Positions 18,446 to 26,060 of a stretch of 45,484 bases of DNA are shown piece after piece. The notes under the pieces are model-generated. The model worked only from the letters and a program-made list of their open reading frames with translations, was not told the DNA's origin and searched no databases. The stretch spans positions 1 through 45,484 of the forward strand of contig NZ_JAIEME010000042.1 of assembly GCF_019752415.1 (NCBI RefSeq), in the 5' to 3' direction. Source of the stretch: Nitrosomonas sp. (GTDB lineage Bacteria > Pseudomonadota > Gammaproteobacteria > Burkholderiales > Nitrosomonadaceae). Both the position numbers and the translations under genes were made by a program. Each line of letters opens with the position of its first letter. Positions within the stretch are counted from its first letter, which is position 1.

Positions 18446-18670
18446 ATGTTAGGGCAGGGATCAGGCGGAAATGTATTGGCAGCAGTTTGTAGTTTCTTTA
18501 TCCCGGGGTTGGGTCAACTGGTTCAGGGGCGTTTATTGTCGGCATTTTTGTTTTTTGTAATCGTTGGCGTGGGATACTTTTTTGCCGTGCTGATTATTCC
18601 TGCAGTAATTGGTGGAATTTTTCATCTATGGTCAATCATTGATGCCGCACGATTCACAGGGCCAGCCTAA
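18446..18670 (+). CDS. Small double-spanning membrane protein (TM2-like)
   Basis: A 74-residue protein with two hydrophobic helices and the motif FFIPGLGQLVQGRLLSAFLF, typical of small TM2/DUF5683-like bacterial membrane proteins that have a conserved GLGQ turn. The C-terminal part (HLWSIIDAARF) also fits that group. GAGAGG lies shortly before the ATG. It follows the sensor-like gene by 31 bp and is probably co-transcribed. The function is unknown. Confidence 0.75.
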   Translation: MLGQGSGGNVLAAVCSFFIPGLGQLVQGRLLSAFLFFVIVGVGYFFAVLIIPAVIGGIFHLWSIIDAARFTGPA

Positions 18671-18680
18671 AAATTAGGCT
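18664..18680 (+). terminator. Short hairpin overlapping the stop codon of the TM2-like gene
   Basis: AGCCTAA and TTAGGCT pair perfectly over 7 bp with a 3-nt loop; the stem includes the stop codon. A weak T-rich stretch follows. From here to about 18910 I see no gene or other feature. Confidence 0.3.
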
Positions 18681-18907
18681 TGCAATTTGTGCAGGTAGTT
18701 TTCATCTGACCAGTGAATCTGTTCTGTATTTCTGGTATAGCGGAGATACAGTTTCAAAAGTAATCGGTAGTTTTTAACTTCTGCTGAATACTTCCAAAGA
18801 ATCTTCAATAGTCTTGTTCCGGTTTGCATTCATTCAAGATAAATTGCATGATCCTAAATCATTTAAAGTGTTTCCACTTCCTTCAATACAAAAAATAAAT
18901 TACTTCA

Positions 18908-18962
18908 ATTTGCGATTCCACGTGGTCTTGCCACGAGGATAGGTGCAGGGCGCGGAGCAAAA
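18908..18962. repeat. Dispersed repeat of about 55 bp, copy 1
   Basis: The sequence TTGCGATTCCACGTGGTCTT continuing GCCACGAGGATAGGTGCAGGGCGCGGAGCAAA is closely matched at 41150-41205. The inner part (CCACGTGG...CCACG) is palindromic. It sits directly before the IS3 relic here and within an IS-like graveyard at the second site, so it is probably a piece of a mobile element. Confidence 0.6.
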
Positions 18963-19385
18963 TTTATTCGGCAATTTACTGTTGCCAAACCGGATCAAGT
19001 TGCTGTCAGCGCTATCACATACGTCTGGACACGGGAAGGCTGGCTGTATTTGGCAATCGTAATAGTAATAGACTTATTTTCCAGAAAAATGGTCGGTTGG
19101 AGCATGAGCTCACGGATGAAAGCAACACTGGTTTGTGATGCATTGCGAATGGTTATCTGGTTGCGTCGGACACCACCTGGCTGATCGCGCAGCAGGACTC
19201 GCGGGCCGCAGTATGTCGGCAAATCATACCGCAATCTACTGAAAGCATATGGTTTTATTGGCAGTATGAGTCGTCTGGGAAATTGTTGGGATAATGCAGT
19301 TGCGGAAAGCTTCTTTGACAGTCTCAAGCAGGAACGCTGCCAATGACGGCATTACCAAACCCGCTATGAAGCACAGCAGGTCATT
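18960..19385 (+). pseudogene. IS3-family transposase OrfB fragment
   Basis: The plus strand encodes recognisable pieces of the integrase core: RQFTVAKPDQVAVSAITYVW, WLYLAIVIVIDLFSRKMVGW, MSSRMKATLVCDALRM, and later [15 protein letters not shown] and [18 protein letters not shown] stop codon and a small deletion remove the HSDRGSQY region, a second stop follows KQERCQ, and both the N-terminus and the last 50 or so residues are gone. It is inactive. It shows no relationship to the flanking minus-strand gene, which begins its 3' end right beside it. Confidence 0.85.
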
Positions 19386-19389
19386 TCTT

Positions 19390-19797
19390 CTAGAAAGAAG
19401 CAATATCTTTTGCTGACTTAGTTTCGGCGGCTCGGGATAATTTCCCCCAATAATAACCGGAAAGTATGCCTATGACCCAACTGAAAACAACAAGAATTGG
19501 CATCAAGTGCGAACCATTCGTATCGCGAAATTGGGAAATCAATATGCCAAGCGGTGCTGCGCCGATAAGTATAAAAGCACAAGACGCTGTGGATCCTTTG
19601 CTCCAGAGAAACACAGCATAAGACAGAAGCAAAAATGGCAAAAGCATGATCAATTGAAAGTGCCAAGCTATACCGCTCCAAAGCAATCCGTAGCCGAGGA
19701 ATGACAATAGAAAACCGCCTATCAAGGCTACTAGAATAATAAGCATAGCTTTCCAATTACTACGATGATTTGATTCTTCTTTCATTTTAATTTCCAT
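19390..19797 (-). CDS. Four-helix membrane protein of unknown function
   Basis: A 135-residue protein with about four hydrophobic helices (MLIILVALIGGFLLSFLGYGLLW, FQLIMLLPFLLLSYAVFLW, a third around CAFILIGAAPLGILI, and a fourth around ILVVFSWVIGILSGYYWG). I recognise no family. Its first ATG lies 1 bp beyond the nhaC stop, so it is translationally coupled to nhaC. A second ATG four codons in (19785) has GGA at good spacing and may be the true start. The coupling suggests a role connected with ion homeostasis, but this is inference. Confidence 0.65.
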   Translation of the reverse strand: MEIKMKEESNHRSNWKAMLIILVALIGGFLLSFLGYGLLWSGIAWHFQLIMLLPFLLLSYAVFLWSKGSTASCAFILIGAAPLGILISQFRDTNGSHLMPILVVFSWVIGILSGYYWGKLSRAAETKSAKDIASF

Positions 19798-19798
19798 T

Positions 19799-21223
19799 TT
19801 ATTGCGTGCTGTTTTTACTTTTTAACAACCCGATCCCCAATATCGTCATACTAATAGAAACTAAAGGATTTAGTAAATTCAATAGAGCGTACGGTGCATA
19901 GTCCAATGTCGGGATTCCAAGGGTTGCAGCATAGAAGGTGCCGGCAGTAGTCCAGGGAATAAGTCCTGTGGTCAGCGTGGCGCCTTCTTCTACCGAGCGA
20001 GATAGTACAGCTTTATCAAGTTCACGTTCCTGATACGCACTTTTAAATAACTGGCAATTCAGGATAATCGAAATATACGCTTCTCCCATTGCCATATTAC
20101 CAATCAGTCCGGATACGATGGTTGTGGCGACGAGTGTGCTGATTCGCCGGATGCGGGCGATGATATGCAGCAACAGCACGCGCAGAAAACCGGCATGATG
20201 CAGAATCCCGCCAAGTGCCAACGCCATGATGGATAATAATAATGTCCATGCCATGCTGTAAACACCGCCACGCCCGAGCAAAGCGTCGATACTTCCAATC
20301 CCGGTAGTGCCCGCCGAATTCAGCCAGAGCGCGTTGATCACATCAACACCATCCTTACCTTGATAAGCAATGGCGATCAACATGGCCAGTACAATACTGC
20401 ACGTCATGCTGACCTCCGCAGCATAGCGTTTGATACTCAACCCAAGCATCACTAATAAGGGCAACAATGTTATCCACAAATTTAGCTGGTAAGTCCCCGC
20501 TAATGCCGTACGGATTTCGTCAATATGATCCCTCGGCAAGGCATTGTCATCATATTGCATACCCCAAAAGATGAAAATGCCCAATACAATTAGGAACGTA
20601 GGAATGGTGGTATAGAGCATGGCGCCGATGTGCCGGTAAAGATTTGTTCCGGCGCTCATGGCTGCCAGATTGGTCGTATCGGAAATCGGCGATAATTTGT
20701 CACCAAAAGTAGCGCCGGAGACAATCATGCCGGCCACGAGCGGTAATGGAATGCCAATCGCATCTCCAATACCCATCAATACCACTCCGACCGTTCCAAC
20801 GGTTCCCCAGGATGTGCCGGTGGCAACCGACATGAAGCTGCACAAAATCAATCCAGTCGCCAGAAATATGCTTGGACTGAGCAGGTCTATGCCGTAATAC
20901 AGCAGACTCGCAATGGTGCCGCTTTGCATGAAGCTGGCAATGACCATGCCGATCAATAGAAAAATATAAATGGCTGGCAGCGCCTTGGTGATACCGTCAT
21001 CCATCATGTGCCGGATATCGATAAACGAATAACCCAGCCAGCGTGCTTGCAGACAGACCCAAACCAACGCCAGAAAAATGATCGCATGAATGCTGGCTAC
21101 ATACACAAACAGACCGATCGAAATCAGCAAGAATACACCGGCAAAGCAAATGGCCGCATGTAATAATGAAGGCAGCCGCTGGGCGGTCACTAATTCTTCA
21201 ACAGGAGAATCGTTTTCTGCCAT
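19799..21223 (-). CDS. nhaC: NhaC-family Na+/H+ antiporter
   Basis: A protein of about 474 residues with some 11-12 membrane helices. The motifs ATGTSWGTVGTVGVVLMGIG and SGATFGDKLSPISDTTNLA are diagnostic of the NhaC family, and VEEGATLTTGLIPWTTAG lies near the C-terminus. NhaC proteins exchange cytoplasmic Na+ for protons. The ATG at 21223 (MAENDSP) is preferred, with AGAGA upstream; an in-frame ATG at 21247 lies inside msrB. The gene starts 7 bp after the msrB stop and is followed at once by the small membrane protein, so the three form one operon. Salt and pH homeostasis is the likely theme. Confidence 0.93.
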   Translation of the reverse strand: MAENDSPVEELVTAQRLPSLLHAAICFAGVFLLISIGLFVYVASIHAIIFLALVWVCLQARWLGYSFIDIRHMMDDGITKALPAIYIFLLIGMVIASFMQSGTIASLLYYGIDLLSPSIFLATGLILCSFMSVATGTSWGTVGTVGVVLMGIGDAIGIPLPLVAGMIVSGATFGDKLSPISDTTNLAAMSAGTNLYRHIGAMLYTTIPTFLIVLGIFIFWGMQYDDNALPRDHIDEIRTALAGTYQLNLWITLLPLLVMLGLSIKRYAAEVSMTCSIVLAMLIAIAYQGKDGVDVINALWLNSAGTTGIGSIDALLGRGGVYSMAWTLLLSIMALALGGILHHAGFLRVLLLHIIARIRRISTLVATTIVSGLIGNMAMGEAYISIILNCQLFKSAYQERELDKAVLSRSVEEGATLTTGLIPWTTAGTFYAATLGIPTLDYAPYALLNLLNPLVSISMTILGIGLLKSKNSTQ

Positions 21224-21230
21224 TGAATCT

Positions 21231-21698
21231 CTACTTTTCCGTCCCATCTTCGAACAATGCCACTAATTCCCCATATCCCATCGCCTGCAGATCTTCTTTT
21301 TTTATAAACTTTAATGCGGCAGAATTTATACAATAGCGCATGCCGGTGGGCGGCGGGCCATCGTTGAAAACATGGCCTAAATGGTTGTCGGCATAGCGAC
21401 TGCGGACTTCCGTGCGCGGGATCCATAGTTCATAATCACTTTTGAGCTGAGTAGCCTGTTCATTAATCGGCTGGTAAAAACTGGGCCAGCCGGTGCCCGA
21501 ATCAAATTTATGAATCGACGTAAACAACGGCTCTCCAGATACAATATCAACATAAATCCCGGCGGCTTTATGATCCCAGTATTCGTTTTGGAACGGTGGT
21601 TCGGTACCGGAATTTTGTGTCACCTGATACTGTAAAGTAGTCAAATCCGTTGCCAGTGACTCAGGATCTTTTTTAAAATTTTCATAGGGATTCGCCAT
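21231..21698 (-). CDS. msrB: Peptide methionine-R-sulfoxide reductase MsrB, single-cysteine form
   Basis: A 155-residue MsrB with [32 protein letters not shown] and the catalytic [13 protein letters not shown] (C123). It reduces R-methionine sulfoxide in oxidised proteins. C123 is the only cysteine in the protein. The two CxxC pairs that hold zinc in many MsrBs are replaced ([10 protein letters not shown] where VCxxCGxxLF is common), and no resolving cysteine is present, so recycling must use an external thiol. AAGGAG lies 9 nt before the ATG. It leads the msrB-nhaC operon. Confidence 0.95.
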   Translation of the reverse strand: MANPYENFKKDPESLATDLTTLQYQVTQNSGTEPPFQNEYWDHKAAGIYVDIVSGEPLFTSIHKFDSGTGWPSFYQPINEQATQLKSDYELWIPRTEVRSRYADNHLGHVFNDGPPPTGMRYCINSAALKFIKKEDLQAMGYGELVALFEDGTEK

Positions 21699-21741
21699 AG
21701 CGGATTCTCCTTATCAATAAAACAAGAACAAATTATTCAAT

Positions 21742-22890
21742 ATGAAATTTAATGGCACGATTACACATTTATCACAAAAAGGCCTGGGTGTTGTCAAAAA
21801 CGATCAAAATAACATGTCGTATTTTGTTTATGGCACGTGGCCGGGGGATGCCGGTGAGTTTGAAATCATCGATAAACCGCTCAACAACAAAAAATTTGCC
21901 TATGCCAAATTGATTGCGCTCACTCACCCATCCGCACAAAGACAAATGCCAATATGCCCCTATGTTGGCTTGGTAGAAAATTCCTGCACTGGTTGTCCCT
22001 GGATGATTGCCGATTATACAAGCCAACTTGAGCAAAAACGGAATCGCTTTGTGTATGCCATGAAAAGAGCCGGATTTGATACTACCCAATTAAGCATCGG
22101 CTCCATCCATCCTGCGCCGCATTTGTACGGCTATCGCAATCGCTGCCAGATAAAAACAGACGGTGAGAAACTTGGTTTTGTGTCTGAAAATTCTTATCAG
22201 ATCGCACCGATCAATGATTGTATTGTCCTGAATGAGCGTTGCCGGGATCTTTTAAAAACAGCCCTTCAGCAATTGCCCAATGATGCATGGCAAGCGGATT
22301 CCGATCACAACTGGCAATTTATTGAACTGGATGATGACATGCAAGCCGATGAAATCCGCATCAATCAGAAGCGCCCGTTCAAACAAGGCAATACAGCACA
22401 AAAAGAATGGATGCAAGCCTGGTTGCGGGAGAAACTCGCACATAATCCGCATTTGGGAAAAGTAGTGGAATTATTCTGTGGCTCAGGAAATTTCACGGAA
22501 ATCATTGCCGAATCGAATTGCACATCTATCATTGCTTACGAATCCGAGCACGGTGCGATCCAGGCACTCAAAGCCAGGAATCTAGGCAAAGTAACTGCTC
22601 AGGTCACCGATCTTTTTAAATCTTCTATCTGGAACGATATTAGAAGAAACGTCTTCGATGCAGAAACTTTGGTACTCGATCCGCCCCGCTCCGGATTAAA
22701 AAAACACCACGGCTTTTTCGCAAGCCTCGCTGCTTTAAGAACAATTTACTATATCTCTTGTAACCCGGAAACTTTTGCGCGTGATGCCTGGTTTTTTAAT
22801 CAAAATGGCTGGTCAATTACAGATATTCAACTGGTTGACTTGTTTCCCCACACTCCGCATATTGAAGCTTTGGTAGAGTTTAGGAAGTGA
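21742..22890 (+). CDS. TrmA/RlmD-family RNA (uracil-5-)-methyltransferase
   Basis: A 382-residue SAM-dependent RNA methyltransferase. An N-terminal TRAM-like beta barrel (1-60) precedes four cysteines suited to a [4Fe-4S] cluster (C72, C82, C85, C161). The methyltransferase core has VVELFCGSGNFTE as the SAM-binding loop, VLDPPRSGL, and the nucleophile in YYISCNPETFARD. These fit enzymes that make 5-methyluridine in rRNA or tRNA. It is somewhat shorter than E. coli RlmD and I cannot tell which uridine is modified. It is divergent from msrB with only 43 bp between the starts and no strong Shine-Dalgarno sequence. Confidence 0.9.
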   Translation: MKFNGTITHLSQKGLGVVKNDQNNMSYFVYGTWPGDAGEFEIIDKPLNNKKFAYAKLIALTHPSAQRQMPICPYVGLVENSCTGCPWMIADYTSQLEQKRNRFVYAMKRAGFDTTQLSIGSIHPAPHLYGYRNRCQIKTDGEKLGFVSENSYQIAPINDCIVLNERCRDLLKTALQQLPNDAWQADSDHNWQFIELDDDMQADEIRINQKRPFKQGNTAQKEWMQAWLREKLAHNPHLGKVVELFCGSGNFTEIIAESNCTSIIAYESEHGAIQALKARNLGKVTAQVTDLFKSSIWNDIRRNVFDAETLVLDPPRSGLKKHHGFFASLAALRTIYYISCNPETFARDAWFFNQNGWSITDIQLVDLFPHTPHIEALVEFRK

Positions 22891-23107
22891 TGGCAAGCAC
22901 GGGCATGCGGACTCATGAATAGTTTATGAGGCAGCTGTAGAAGGCAGATTTGTTTTTATGTACATAGTGAAAAGCTGTTTTTCCAATCGATAGAAATATT
23001 CTGCGAATTCCAGCAATGTCAAAATACATACTTAGTTCTTCAACAGTGTTACAGGAATCATCAATGCGCTATAATCGCCCACTTATTCCAACGATTGATC
23101 AAAAATA

Positions 23108-23722
23108 ATGTTGCAAGGAATTAGTCTCGCATGTGTTCGTGGTGATCGCGAGCTTTTTAAGGATATCAATTTTTCTCTCGAGGCCGGCGGTTTAATGCAA
23201 GTGCGCGGCCCCAATGGCAGTGGCAAGACCAGTTTGTTACGCATGCTATGTGGATTGTCAAACCCTGCCGCTGGTGAGATTCTCTGGAGTGGCACCTCAA
23301 TTCGCTCCTTAAATGGCGACTATTTTGCAGCTATGACCTATATTGGTCATTTGAGTGGCACCAAAGATGATTTGACGGTCATTGAGAATTTACGCATTTC
23401 AAGCGCGCTGGCAGGTTTTGAAATTAACGATGATCAGGCAAGTGAAGCGCTCGGGTATATGGGCTTGGGTGGAAGAGAAGCATTGCCTGTCAAGGTGTTA
23501 TCACAAGGGCAACGGCGTCGCGTAGCTTTAGCTCGTTTGCTTGTATCTAAAACCGCTTTATGGATTCTAGATGAGCCTTTAGTTGCATTGGATGTAATGG
23601 CAGTTAAATTGATTCAGGAGTTACTGGAGCAACATCTGAAGCAAGACGGTATGGTGGTAATGACGACGCACCAAGAAATTGATTTGACGGCAGCGTCAAC
23701 AACGCAGTTGCACTTGGCTTGA
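23108..23722 (+). CDS. ccmA: Cytochrome c maturation ATPase CcmA
   Basis: A 204-residue ABC ATPase. Walker A is GPNGSGKT (34-41), the signature is LSQGQRRRVALARLL (about 130-145), Walker B is LWILDEPLVALD, and the switch His is in MTTHQEID. CcmA works with CcmB, and CcmCD, to release haem-loaded CcmE at the inner membrane. It is the first gene of a complete ccmABCDEFGHI set running on the plus strand to 30524. The ATG lacks a clear Shine-Dalgarno sequence. The 217-bp space upstream shows no gene. Confidence 0.97.
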   Translation: MLQGISLACVRGDRELFKDINFSLEAGGLMQVRGPNGSGKTSLLRMLCGLSNPAAGEILWSGTSIRSLNGDYFAAMTYIGHLSGTKDDLTVIENLRISSALAGFEINDDQASEALGYMGLGGREALPVKVLSQGQRRRVALARLLVSKTALWILDEPLVALDVMAVKLIQELLEQHLKQDGMVVMTTHQEIDLTAASTTQLHLA

Positions 23723-23728
23723 TATGTT

Positions 23729-24382
23729 ATGTGGATAATTAAACGTGATCTGTTACTGGCTATGCGACGCCAATCGGATGTTTTAACGACTCTATTTTTT
23801 TTCATTATTGTAGTCAGTCTTTTTCCTTTAAGTGTTGGACCGGAAATGAACATGCTGCGGACGATGGCACCCGGTGTGGTTTGGGTGGCAGCTTTATTGG
23901 CTTCAATGTTATCTCTCGGTAGAATGTTTTCTAATGATTATCTTGATGGCACATTGGAGCAAATGTTGCTGTCACCGCAATCACTATCACTTTTGGTGCT
24001 GGGAAAGGCTTTGGCGCATTGGCTGGTAACCGGAGTGCCGCTAGTACTGATGGCGCCTGTATTGGGTATTCAATATGATTTGCCAGTTGAAGCGCTGTTT
24101 GTTTTAACTACCGCTTTGTTGCTGGGTACTCCGGTATTAAGCTTAATTGGCGCTATCGGCGCAGCATTGACTCTAGGATTACGGGGAGGGGGTGTATTGG
24201 TTTCTTTATTAGTATTGCCTCTCTATATTCCTGTGCTGATTTTTGGTGCTGGTGCTGTCGAGGCAAATATGGCTGGAGTTGGTTTTGATGCACACTTATC
24301 ATTAATTGGCGCATTTCTCTTAGTATCGCTTGTTTTCGCACCGTGGGCAGCCGCTTCTTCCTTACGTGTTTCACTGGAATAG
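23729..24382 (+). CDS. ccmB: Cytochrome c maturation permease CcmB
   Basis: A 217-residue membrane protein with six predicted helices and the family start IIKRDLLLAMRRQSDVLTTL, followed by SVGPE and MAPGVVWVAALLASMLSLGRMF. It partners CcmA in the ABC complex that frees holo-CcmE. The ATG lies 6 bp after the ccmA stop. A 222-bp AT-rich gap follows before ccmC, which may hold a second promoter (a TATAGAAT stretch is at about 24532). Confidence 0.97.
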   Translation: MWIIKRDLLLAMRRQSDVLTTLFFFIIVVSLFPLSVGPEMNMLRTMAPGVVWVAALLASMLSLGRMFSNDYLDGTLEQMLLSPQSLSLLVLGKALAHWLVTGVPLVLMAPVLGIQYDLPVEALFVLTTALLLGTPVLSLIGAIGAALTLGLRGGGVLVSLLVLPLYIPVLIFGAGAVEANMAGVGFDAHLSLIGAFLLVSLVFAPWAAASSLRVSLE

Positions 24383-24604
24383 CGCTAGTTATTTGCTATG
24401 CTGCAATGAATTCAATTTTTGGAATATATTTTTCAGTAATTTGCTACATTGACGAAACAAAATACGTTCTGTGAAAATTTCAATGTATTGAATCTGCTAA
24501 TAGAAAGCAATTCTTGATTTTGTCATTTTAGTATAGAATTAGCGGTTACAAAATTCTGGGCTGAATCGGAAATGAAATTTAATAAAGAATTTTAAAATAT
24601 AAAT

Positions 24605-25351
24605 ATGGCTATTAATTGGTTCAAATATTCTTCCCCTGCTAGTTTCTATTCACTGGCAGGAAAAATGATTCCGATATTTGTTTTTGTTGCGCTCATATTA
24701 CTCGCAGCAGGGCTTTATGTTGGTTTCTTTGTTGCACCCACTGATTTCCAGCAAGGCGAGGCTTATCGGATTATTTTTATTCATGTTCCAGCAGCATGGA
24801 TGTCGATGTTTCTCTATGTTGTAATGGCATTCTGGGCAGGTATTGGCTTGGCTTTTAATACACGGCTTTCCTCCATGCTTGCAACAGCGATTGCACCCAC
24901 AGGCGCTATGTTTACCTTTATTGCACTATGGACAGGCGCGCTATGGGGAAAACCAATGTGGGGAACATGGTGGGTATGGGATGCACGATTAACGTCTGAG
25001 TTGATTCTGTTTTTTCTTTATATCGGTTTTATGTCCTTGCAGGCAGCCATTGATGACCCGCGCCGTGCAGATAAGGCAGGTGCAATTATCGCGTTGGTAG
25101 GCGTGGTCAATATTCCGATTATCTATTTTTCAGTGCAATGGTGGAATACCTTGCATCAAGGTGCATCGGTCAGCGTTAATCAAGCGCCTGCAATGGCGAG
25201 TACAATGTTGACGGGAATGCTTATTATGGTACTGGCAAGCTGGATGTATTCCATTGCAATCATATTAAAGCGCACACGTATCATCATTCTTGAACGTGAA
25301 AGTCATACAGCTTGGGTGGCAGAGTTACAAAAGAAGGGAGTTATGCGATGA
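24605..25351 (+). CDS. ccmC: Haem-handling membrane protein CcmC
   Basis: A 248-residue polytopic protein with six helices and the tryptophan-rich haem-binding motif WGTWWVWDARLTSELILFF (near residue 120), flanked by conserved histidines (FIHVPAAWMS, and LHQGAS later). CcmC attaches haem to the histidine of CcmE. The stop overlaps the ccmD start (ATGA). Confidence 0.97.
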   Translation: MAINWFKYSSPASFYSLAGKMIPIFVFVALILLAAGLYVGFFVAPTDFQQGEAYRIIFIHVPAAWMSMFLYVVMAFWAGIGLAFNTRLSSMLATAIAPTGAMFTFIALWTGALWGKPMWGTWWVWDARLTSELILFFLYIGFMSLQAAIDDPRRADKAGAIIALVGVVNIPIIYFSVQWWNTLHQGASVSVNQAPAMASTMLTGMLIMVLASWMYSIAIILKRTRIIILERESHTAWVAELQKKGVMR

Positions 25352-25545
25352 ATTGGTCAAGTTGGACAGAGTTTTTTGCGATGGGCGGATATGGACTCTA
25401 TGTCTGGGGTTCATACGCTGTGACATTCATCTGTATACTCGGTGAAATTTTTCTAATTTCAAATCGCCGCCGAACTTTAGAGAGACAGTACGGTCTCATT
25501 AACGGCTTAAATAAAAAAGAGATAAAAAATGAAACCACGTCATAA
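25348..25545 (+). CDS. ccmD: CcmD, small haem exporter subunit
   Basis: A 65-residue single-span protein. The ATG at 25348 is chosen because GGGAG precedes it by 8 nt and it overlaps the ccmC stop. The sequence [24 protein letters not shown] is the family start, followed by a membrane helix and a basic tail ([10 protein letters not shown]). CcmD helps release holo-CcmE from the CcmABC complex. It overlaps ccmE by 17 bp. Confidence 0.93.
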   Translation: MNWSSWTEFFAMGGYGLYVWGSYAVTFICILGEIFLISNRRRTLERQYGLINGLNKKEIKNETTS

Positions 25546-25978
25546 GAAACTTGCAATTATTACTGCAGGGGTTGCTGCATTGGGTGTCGCTTCTGTTTTA
25601 GTACTAAATGCTTTCCAAAGTAATCTGGTTTTTTTCTTTAGTCCATCACAAGTTGCTGCAAAAGAAGCACCTATTGGAAAAAGCTTTCGTATTGGTGGAT
25701 TAGTAGAGGAAGGTAGTGTTAAGCGTGAAGACAGTAGTACAACGGTACGCTTCTCGGTGACCGATACAGCTAAGACGATCCCAGTAGTATATACAGGTAT
25801 CCTTCCAGATTTGTTTAAAGAAGGTAAAGGTGTTGTCGCGCAGGGAAAGATATCTGCCGATGGTATTTTTATGGCAGATGAAGTACTTGCTAAGCATGAT
25901 GAAAATTATATGCCGCCTGAAGCTGCAGAAGCTTTAGAGCAGGCTGGTAAAGCACAGAAAGCCTCCTTGGCACAATAA
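25529..25978 (+). CDS. ccmE: Haem chaperone CcmE
   Basis: A 149-residue protein anchored by one N-terminal helix ([22 protein letters not shown]) with a periplasmic OB-fold. The haem-binding His is H123 in [11 protein letters not shown], with Tyr Y127 four residues on, as in the family. It binds haem covalently for a short time and passes it to CcmF. GAGAT precedes the ATG. About 80 bp separate it from ccmF. Confidence 0.97.
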   Translation: MKPRHKKLAIITAGVAALGVASVLVLNAFQSNLVFFFSPSQVAAKEAPIGKSFRIGGLVEEGSVKREDSSTTVRFSVTDTAKTIPVVYTGILPDLFKEGKGVVAQGKISADGIFMADEVLAKHDENYMPPEAAEALEQAGKAQKASLAQ

Positions 25979-26060
25979 AGGTTTCTTCAGGAATTTCTTG
26001 CTAATTCCTGAACATATCATAATTTAATCCTGAATAATCATTAACTTATAAGATATAATC

